Shown: positions 15,554 to 20,172 of the stretch, piece by piece
How positions within the stretch are numbered: position 1 is the first letter of the stretch
Layout of the letters: the number at the start of each line of letters is the position of its first letter
Assembly (NCBI GenBank): GCA_004558115.1
Contig: SFDT01000030.1
Location: 1 to 20,172, forward strand
Direction of reading: 5' to 3'
Source of the DNA: Clostridiales bacterium
GTDB taxonomy: Bacteria > Bacillota > Clostridia > Oscillospirales > Oscillospiraceae
DNA: 20,172 nucleotides
Made by a program: the position numbers and the translations under genes
The notes under the pieces: model-generated
What the model was told of the DNA's origin: nothing
Database searches by the model: none
What the model saw: the letters and a program-made list of their open reading frames with translations, nothing else

Positions 15554-16753
15554 ATGGATATGCCTATGGCACTGAGCAACATCCGCGTGCTGGACCTGAC
15601 CCGGGTCATGGCAGGCCCCTATTGCACCATGTATCTGGCGGATCTGGGTGCCGAAGTCATCAAGATCGAGATCCCCGGCAGCGGAGACGACACCCGGAAG
15701 CTCCCACCCTTCAAAAACGGCGAGAGCTTGTATTACTGTAACCTTAACCGTAACAAAAAAGGCGTTACATTAAACCTGAAAGACCCCAAGGGCAAGGAAT
15801 TGTTCAAGGAGATGGTGAAGAACGCCGACGTGGTGGTGGAAAATTACCGCCCCGGCGTTATGGAGAAGCTGGGCCTTGGCTATGACGTGCTGAAAGAGGT
15901 CAATCCCCGCATCATCTATGCCGCCGTGTCCGGCTTCGGCTCCTATGGCCCCCTGCACCAGCGGCCCGGCTACGACATCATCGCCCAGGCCATGAGCGGC
16001 TTGATGAGCCTGACCGGCGAGTATGGCGGCGGCCCCCTCCGCACCGGCAGCGCCATCGGCGACCTGGTGGGCGGCTTGAACCTGTGCATCGGCATCCTGG
16101 CGGCCATCAACGGCCGGCAGATCACCGGCAAGGGCCAGCGGGTGGATGTGTCTTTGGTGGACGGCCTGGTCTCCTGCCTGGAAAACAACACCCAGCGCTA
16201 TCAGGTGAACGGCGTCCAGCCGGTCCGCATGGGCAACCGCTATCCCTCCGCCGCGCCTTATGATTCCTTCAAGGCCAGCGACGGCGACTTCGTCATTGGC
16301 TGCGGCAACGACAAGCTGTTCTCCCTGCTGTGCAACAAGGTCCTGCACCGGCCGGAGCTGGTGGGGGACCCCCGGTACGCCACTCCCGCCGACCGCCTGG
16401 CCCATGAGGCGGAGCTGAAGGTCATCGTGGAGGAGTGGTCCACCCAGCACACCATCGAGGAGGCCGTGGACATGGTCCTGGCCGCCGGCGTCCCCGCAGG
16501 CCCCATCAACGACATCAAGGCCGTTATGGAGAACGACCACATCGCCAATGTCCGGGAGATGTTCCTGGACTGCGACCACCCCGTTGCCGGCCACCTGCGC
16601 ATCAACGGCAACCCCGTGAAGCTGATGGACAGCATGCCCCGGCTGCGCACCGCCCCGCCCGCCCTGGGTCAGGACAACGAGGATGTGTATGAAAACGTGT
16701 TCGGCGTCAGCCCGGAGCGCTTACAGGAACTGAAGGAACAGGGCGTGATCTGA
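15554..16753 (+). CDS. Family III (CaiB/BaiF) CoA-transferase
   Basis: Family III enzymes move CoA between acyl-CoA and a free carboxylic acid. The 399-residue protein starts ALSNIRVLDLTRVMAGPY, contains LGAEVIKIE (32-40) and VVENYRPGVMEKLG (94-107), and has Asp170 in SAIGDLVGG at the position of the catalytic Asp (169 in formyl-CoA transferase). The ATG at 15554 has AGGAGG ten bases upstream; an earlier ATG at 15461 lies inside the -12 promoter element and is rejected. It is followed 41 bases later by an HMG-CoA-lyase-family gene. In Chloroflexus a family III transferase acts on citramalate with succinyl-CoA next to a lyase of the same family, so citramalate is one candidate substrate. Confidence 0.9.
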   Translation: MDMPMALSNIRVLDLTRVMAGPYCTMYLADLGAEVIKIEIPGSGDDTRKLPPFKNGESLYYCNLNRNKKGVTLNLKDPKGKELFKEMVKNADVVVENYRPGVMEKLGLGYDVLKEVNPRIIYAAVSGFGSYGPLHQRPGYDIIAQAMSGLMSLTGEYGGGPLRTGSAIGDLVGGLNLCIGILAAINGRQITGKGQRVDVSLVDGLVSCLENNTQRYQVNGVQPVRMGNRYPSAAPYDSFKASDGDFVIGCGNDKLFSLLCNKVLHRPELVGDPRYATPADRLAHEAELKVIVEEWSTQHTIEEAVDMVLAAGVPAGPINDIKAVMENDHIANVREMFLDCDHPVAGHLRINGNPVKLMDSMPRLRTAPPALGQDNEDVYENVFGVSPERLQELKEQGVI

Positions 16754-16794
16754 GCGCCCGCCGCGAATATAAAGTTTAGAAAGGAGTTTTTCCC

Positions 16795-17709
16795 ATGAAT
16801 CTGCCTGAGAAAGTGGAACTGATCGAGGTATGCCCCCGGGACGGTTTCCAGAATGTTCATGACATCATCCCCTTTGACGCCAAGGTGGCCATCATCAAAA
16901 AGCTGGCGGAGGCCGGCTTCAAGCGGGTGGAGGCGGTTTCCTTCGTCAGCCCCAAGGCCATTCCCCAGATGGCTGATGCCAAGGACGTCATGCTGGCGGT
17001 GAAGGATACCCTGAAGGAGCACGGCGTTCGCTCCGTGGCCCTGGTGCCCAATGCCCGGGGCGTGGAGACCGCGCTGGAGTGCGGCGTGGATGAGCTGACC
17101 TATGTGGTCAGCGTCAGCGAAAAGCACAACATGGCCAACGTCCGCCGGACCCCTGCCGAGTCCCTGGAGCAGTTCAAGGGACTCATCGGCCAGTACGGCG
17201 ACAAGATGAGCTTCCGCCTGGCTCTGGCCACCGCGCTGGGCTGCCCCTTCGGCGAGGAGATCCGCACCGAGCGGGTGGCGGAAATGGTCCAGTTCGGTCT
17301 GGACCAGGGCTGCAAGGAGGTCATGATCGCCGATACCGTGGGTATGTCCAACCCCAAGCGCACCTATGACCTGATGAGCGCTCTGGTGGCTCAGTTCGGC
17401 GCCGATAAGTTCGTCATGCACCTCCATGACACCCGCGGCCTGGCTCTGGCCAACACCCTGGTGTGCATGCAGCTGGGCGTTCACAAGTTCGAGTCCGCCG
17501 CCGGCGGCCTCGGCGGCTGCCCCTTCGCCCCCGGTGCCGCCGGCAACGTGGCCACCGAGGATGTGCTGAACATGATGAGTGAGATGGGCGTGGAGACCGG
17601 CATCAACAACGATGTGCTCCACGAGGCTGTGGAGCTGATCCAGGCCAACGTGCACGCCAATATCGTCAGCCACCTGACGCCCCTGTACAAGAAGGCTCCC
17701 TGCGTGTAA
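16795..17709 (+). CDS. HMG-CoA lyase-family aldolase (hydroxymethylglutaryl-CoA or citramalyl-CoA lyase)
   Basis: This 304-residue TIM-barrel lyase cleaves a 3-hydroxy-3-methyl acyl-CoA, giving acetyl-CoA plus acetoacetate (from HMG-CoA) or pyruvate (from citramalyl-CoA). Catalytic features are intact: CPRDGFQN with Arg15 and Asp16, VEAVSFVSPK with Glu46, metal ligands His209 and His211 in MHLHDTRG, and the signature GGLGGCPFAPGAAGN with Cys242. The human-type enzyme has Tyr where this has Arg after HDT, a possible specificity change. AAGGAG lies eight bases before the ATG. It shares a sigma-54 transcript with the CoA-transferase and ends at a terminator. Confidence 0.9.
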   Translation: MNLPEKVELIEVCPRDGFQNVHDIIPFDAKVAIIKKLAEAGFKRVEAVSFVSPKAIPQMADAKDVMLAVKDTLKEHGVRSVALVPNARGVETALECGVDELTYVVSVSEKHNMANVRRTPAESLEQFKGLIGQYGDKMSFRLALATALGCPFGEEIRTERVAEMVQFGLDQGCKEVMIADTVGMSNPKRTYDLMSALVAQFGADKFVMHLHDTRGLALANTLVCMQLGVHKFESAAGGLGGCPFAPGAAGNVATEDVLNMMSEMGVETGINNDVLHEAVELIQANVHANIVSHLTPLYKKAPCV

Positions 17710-17721
17710 AACCGCAGCGTC

Positions 17722-17754
17722 AAAAAAGGACTGCCCGACGGGCAGTCCTTTTTT
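17722..17754 (+). terminator. Rho-independent terminator after the lyase gene
   Basis: A perfect 15-bp stem (17722-17736 with 17740-17754) with a three-base loop includes an A-run on the left and a T-run on the right. It separates the lyase transcript from the regulator gene and could also work on the opposite strand. Confidence 0.93.
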
Positions 17755-17764
17755 GCGCAGCCTC

Positions 17765-17793
17765 TTTCTTTTCGACAAAAAACGTGCTATATT
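17765..17793 (+). promoter_or_regulatory. Possible promoter of the sigma-54 activator gene
   Basis: TATATT (17788-17793) is preceded by TGC, making an extended -10. A poor -35 (TTTCTT, 17765-17770) lies 17 bp upstream. This would give modest constitutive expression from the vegetative sigma factor. Confidence 0.45.
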
Positions 17794-17824
17794 TGTTTCA
17801 TGCGTTAATAGCGAGGTGAAACGT

Positions 17825-19789
17825 ATGCAACAGGAACTGGACTGGAAGCGGGTGGAGAGCGTGCAGGAGATCTGCATGATGGCGCCCACCCGGCAGCTGG
17901 CGGAGAAAGCGCGGGCCATCATTGCGGAGCGGCGCCATATGAACGTGGATGTGTTCGTGGCATCCAACGGACGGCGGGAGATCGTGGAGTGCGCCCAGAA
18001 CCTGGCCAAAAAGGGAGCCAAGATCATCATCTCCCGGAAGGGCACCCAGCAGATCGTGGAGGAGACCAGCGATGTGAAGGTGGTGGGCCTGAACAACTCC
18101 CTGACGGACTATTTGCGGATGCTGAAGGACTGGGGCCTTCACACACCGGGACTCATTGCGTTCTTTACCTATGACGCGCTGAGCGGCGATGTGATGCAGA
18201 TGTGTGAAATGCTGGATATCCAGGCCAAAAACTATATTTTCAAAACTTACGAGGACTGCTGGGACTGCGTCCGATCTGCTATGGCGGACGGCGCCGTGGT
18301 GGGGATTGGAGGCGCCTGGACAGAGTCGGTCTCCAAAGAACTGGGCTTTTCCCACATTACCATGGAGAATTCGGAGGATACCATCGTCAACGCCCTGGTG
18401 GTGGCGGAGCAGATCAGCCGCATCCAGCACGAGGAGGCGGAGAAGCAGCGGGCCATCAAGACCCGGATGGAGACTTACCAGGCGGTTTTGGATTTCACCC
18501 ACGACGCCATCATGTCCATTGACGACCAGTGCCGGGTCCAGGTGCTGAATCCGGTGGCGGAGCGGATTGTGGGCTGCCGGGCGGTGGATGCCATCGGCAA
18601 GCCGGTGGAAAAGGTCCTGGCCAATACGATGCTGCCGGAAGTGCTGCGCTCCGGCGTGAAACAGACCAACCAGATGATGGAGATCGGCAAGGTCCTCACC
18701 AATACCAACCGCATTCCCATCGTGGTGGACGGTCAGATCCGCGGCGTGGTGGCCACCTTCCAGGATATCAAGCAGCTGCAGACCACCGAGCAGAAGATCC
18801 GTCTGAAGCTCCACGAAAAGGGCCTGGTGGCAAAATACTCCTTTGATGATATCGTGGGAGAGTCCCGGGCTATCCGAAATACCGTCCAGATCGCCCGCAG
18901 CTACGCCTCCTCCCAGGCGGCGGTGCTCATCCACGGCGAGACCGGCACCGGCAAGGAGCTGTTTGCCCAGAGCATCCACAACGCCAGCGCCCGGCGGGAC
19001 GGTCCCTTTGTGGCCATCAACTGCGCTGCCGTCAGCAACAACCTGCTGGAAAGCGAGCTGTTCGGCTATGAGGCGGGAGCCTTTACCGGCGCCTCCAAAA
19101 ACGGCCGTGAGGGCTTGTTTGAACTGGCCCACGGCGGCACCATTTTCTTGGACGAGATCGGCGAGATCCCCCGGGAGACCCAGGTGGAGCTGCTGCGGGT
19201 CCTTCAGGAGAAGGAGGTCCGCCGGGTAGGCGGCAACCGGGTCATTCCCGTGGATGTCCGCATCATCACCGCCACCAACAAGGACTTGATCCAGGAGACC
19301 ATGGATGGCCGCTTCCGGGAAGATTTGTACTACCGCCTGAACGTGCTGGACCTGGAGCTGCCGCCTCTGCGGGACCGGGGAGATGATGTGCGTCTGCTGG
19401 GAGTGGAGTATTTCCGCAGGCTCTGCGGCGGAAAGACCACGGCGGAGCAGGAAAAGCGGTATCTGGATATGCTGGCCCAGGTGCGGGATTATGCCTGGTA
19501 CGGCAATATCCGGGAGCTGCAAAACTTTACGGAGCGGGTCCACATCCTGTTGGAAAACGGGAACGAAGTGGGCAGCGGTGTCATGACGGAGATCATGCGC
19601 CGCCGGTCCGCGGGAGCGCCGCAGCCCCGCCGGGCGCCGGCGGAGGAGACGGACAGCCGGGAGCGCAGTGCCATTGAGGCGGCCCTTCGAAATTATCCGG
19701 ACTCCATGGAGGATGCGGCGAAGTCCCTGGGATGCAGCCGGCAGACCCTGTGGCGCAAAATGAAAAAGTTCGGCATCACCCGCCCGTAG
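17825..19789 (+). CDS. Sigma-54-dependent transcriptional activator, PrpR_N-PAS-AAA+-Fis
   Basis: The 654-residue protein opens RpoN promoters using ATP. Domains in order: PrpR_N-type sensor (about 10-195), a short coiled linker (200-215), PAS (about 216-320), AAA+ (about 340-570) and a Fis-type helix-turn-helix (about 612-650, MEDAAKSLGCSRQTLWRKM). The AAA+ core is complete: Walker A GETGTGKE (371-378), the sigma-54 contact loop GAFTGA (418-423), Walker B TIFLDE (439-444), and RFREDLYYRLNV (496-507). The start ATG at 17825 has GAGGTG upstream; a longer reading to 17753 crosses the terminator. Three sigma-54 promoters flank it, so it probably controls both neighbours and the gene beyond the window. 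The ligand is likely the pathway acid or its CoA ester. Confidence 0.94.
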   Translation: MQQELDWKRVESVQEICMMAPTRQLAEKARAIIAERRHMNVDVFVASNGRREIVECAQNLAKKGAKIIISRKGTQQIVEETSDVKVVGLNNSLTDYLRMLKDWGLHTPGLIAFFTYDALSGDVMQMCEMLDIQAKNYIFKTYEDCWDCVRSAMADGAVVGIGGAWTESVSKELGFSHITMENSEDTIVNALVVAEQISRIQHEEAEKQRAIKTRMETYQAVLDFTHDAIMSIDDQCRVQVLNPVAERIVGCRAVDAIGKPVEKVLANTMLPEVLRSGVKQTNQMMEIGKVLTNTNRIPIVVDGQIRGVVATFQDIKQLQTTEQKIRLKLHEKGLVAKYSFDDIVGESRAIRNTVQIARSYASSQAAVLIHGETGTGKELFAQSIHNASARRDGPFVAINCAAVSNNLLESELFGYEAGAFTGASKNGREGLFELAHGGTIFLDEIGEIPRETQVELLRVLQEKEVRRVGGNRVIPVDVRIITATNKDLIQETMDGRFREDLYYRLNVLDLELPPLRDRGDDVRLLGVEYFRRLCGGKTTAEQEKRYLDMLAQVRDYAWYGNIRELQNFTERVHILLENGNEVGSGVMTEIMRRRSAGAPQPRRAPAEETDSRERSAIEAALRNYPDSMEDAAKSLGCSRQTLWRKMKKFGITRP

Positions 19790-19802
19790 GCGGGAGACAG
19801 TG

Positions 19803-19835
19803 AAGGAGCGCGCTGCGTTGCAGCGCGCTCCTTTT
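19803..19835 (+). terminator. Rho-independent terminator after the activator gene
   Basis: A perfect 14-bp stem (19803-19816 with 19820-19833, core GGAGCGCGCTGC) with a GTT loop is followed by T's, 13 bases after the stop codon. Confidence 0.92.
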
Positions 19836-19986
19836 CTCTGCGTGCAACGTTGCGTAACGGTGAAACAAATTGCCGGACGCGCTCTGCAAAAAACTGTTAA
19901 GCCAATGGGAACAACTATAAAGATGCTGTTTTCAAAATAGATATATCCGTTTAGAAGTTGTAAATAACAGTCAAAGTGAACAGAAG

Positions 19987-20002
19987 TGGCACTGTTTTTG
20001 CT
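19987..20002 (+). promoter_or_regulatory. Third sigma-54 (-24/-12) promoter
   Basis: TGGCAC (19987-19992) and TTTGCT (19997-20002) put GG (19988-19989) and GC (20000-20001) 10 bases apart, the closest to consensus of the three in this window. The predicted start is near 20013. It drives whatever follows the window end. Confidence 0.83.
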
Positions 20003-20043
20003 TTATATTTTATCGAATTCGGCCGGAGATACTCTTGAAATGT

Positions 20044-20145
20044 ATGACTGAGGAGGAGATTCAATGGGTAAATAGAGACCGCAGAAAATTCTGTGTAATC
20101 GACGTTCCTCGACAGTATGAAAATCTTCGACTAAGTCAAGAATGA
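20044..20145 (+). CDS. Possible 33-residue leader ORF (weak)
   Basis: An ATG at 20044 opens 33 codons (MTEEEIQWVNRDRRK...) to TGA at 20143-20145. Its ribosome site is poor: GGAGA about 15 bases upstream. A better placed start exists at 20064, where AGGAGG lies seven bases before an ATG in another frame that codes only Met-Gly-Lys and then TAG. I do not recognise either peptide. They may be leader peptides, or the region may be untranslated. Confidence 0.2.
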   Translation: MTEEEIQWVNRDRRKFCVIDVPRQYENLRLSQE

Positions 20146-20172
20146 GAACAAACATTCAAGACGAGGAGACGA

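Larger units (their letters stand above)
19836..20172 (+). other. Regulatory gap and leader before a gene beyond the window
   Basis: No gene of normal size is seen in these 337 bases. The stretch is clearly richer in A/T than the genes. It holds a perfect palindrome GCAACGTTGC (19844-19853), a sigma-54 promoter (19987-20002), and a leader of about 160 bases. The window ends in GACGAGGAGACGA, a likely ribosome binding site, so a gene probably begins within a few bases of the end. TCGAC occurs three times in the leader (20099, 20109, 20127). Confidence 0.6.

Noticed and set aside
17798..19543. Open frame of about 580 codons opposite the sigma-54 activator
   Set aside because: It is antisense to a gene with intact Walker, GAFTGA and helix-turn-helix motifs; its composition is His/Leu/Gly rich and no family is recognised.
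20064..20118. TAG after Met-Gly-Lys read as pyrrolysine
   Set aside because: The frame ends at TGA after another 14 codons and encodes nothing recognisable, so recoding has no support.
1..20172. tRNA or rRNA genes, CRISPR arrays, transposases, phage genes
   Set aside because: None was seen on either strand; all sizeable stretches are explained by the listed genes and short gaps.

Overview
The window looks like chromosomal DNA from a GC-rich anaerobic Clostridia member (Bacillota), probably of the Oscillospiraceae type. This placement is inferred from strong AGGAGG-type ribosome binding sites, a complete type II fatty-acid synthesis cluster that uses FabK, an EtfA end, and a PrpR-like sigma-54 activator. 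No marker gene fixes the species.

Region 1 (1-161) holds the 3' end of an electron-transfer flavoprotein alpha subunit gene and a terminator that works in both directions. Region 2 (162-11389, minus strand) is a full acetyl-CoA carboxylase plus fatty-acid synthesis operon, transcribed right to left: acpP, accB, accC, accD, accA, fabH, fabK, a second FabK-like flavoprotein, fabD, fabG, fabF, fabZ. A MarR-family regulator with its own promoter follows. Several junctions are ATGA overlaps. The acpP promoter is near consensus and is followed at +1 by three tandem 14-bp AT-rich imperfect palindromes, a candidate operator. Two hairpin-rich inserts interrupt the otherwise tight operon: one between fabG and fabF, and one between fabH and fabK that comes with a 91-bp duplication of the fabK 5' end.

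Region 3 (11451-14422, plus strand) is a Trk potassium uptake pair, trkA and trkH, with its own promoter and terminator.

Region 4 (14431-20172, plus strand) is the most interesting part. An AEC-family permease and a CoA-transferase/HMG-CoA-lyase-family gene pair are each preceded by a GG-N10-GC sigma-54 promoter; the two promoter regions match at 22 of 23 bases. The next gene encodes a PrpR_N-PAS-AAA+-Fis sigma-54 activator. A third sigma-54 promoter lies downstream of it and points at a gene just beyond the window. Together these suggest a small inducible regulon: import a carboxylate, activate it as a CoA thioester, cleave it to acetyl-CoA plus a keto acid. Citramalate and 3-hydroxy-3-methylglutarate are the leading candidates; the substrate is inference.
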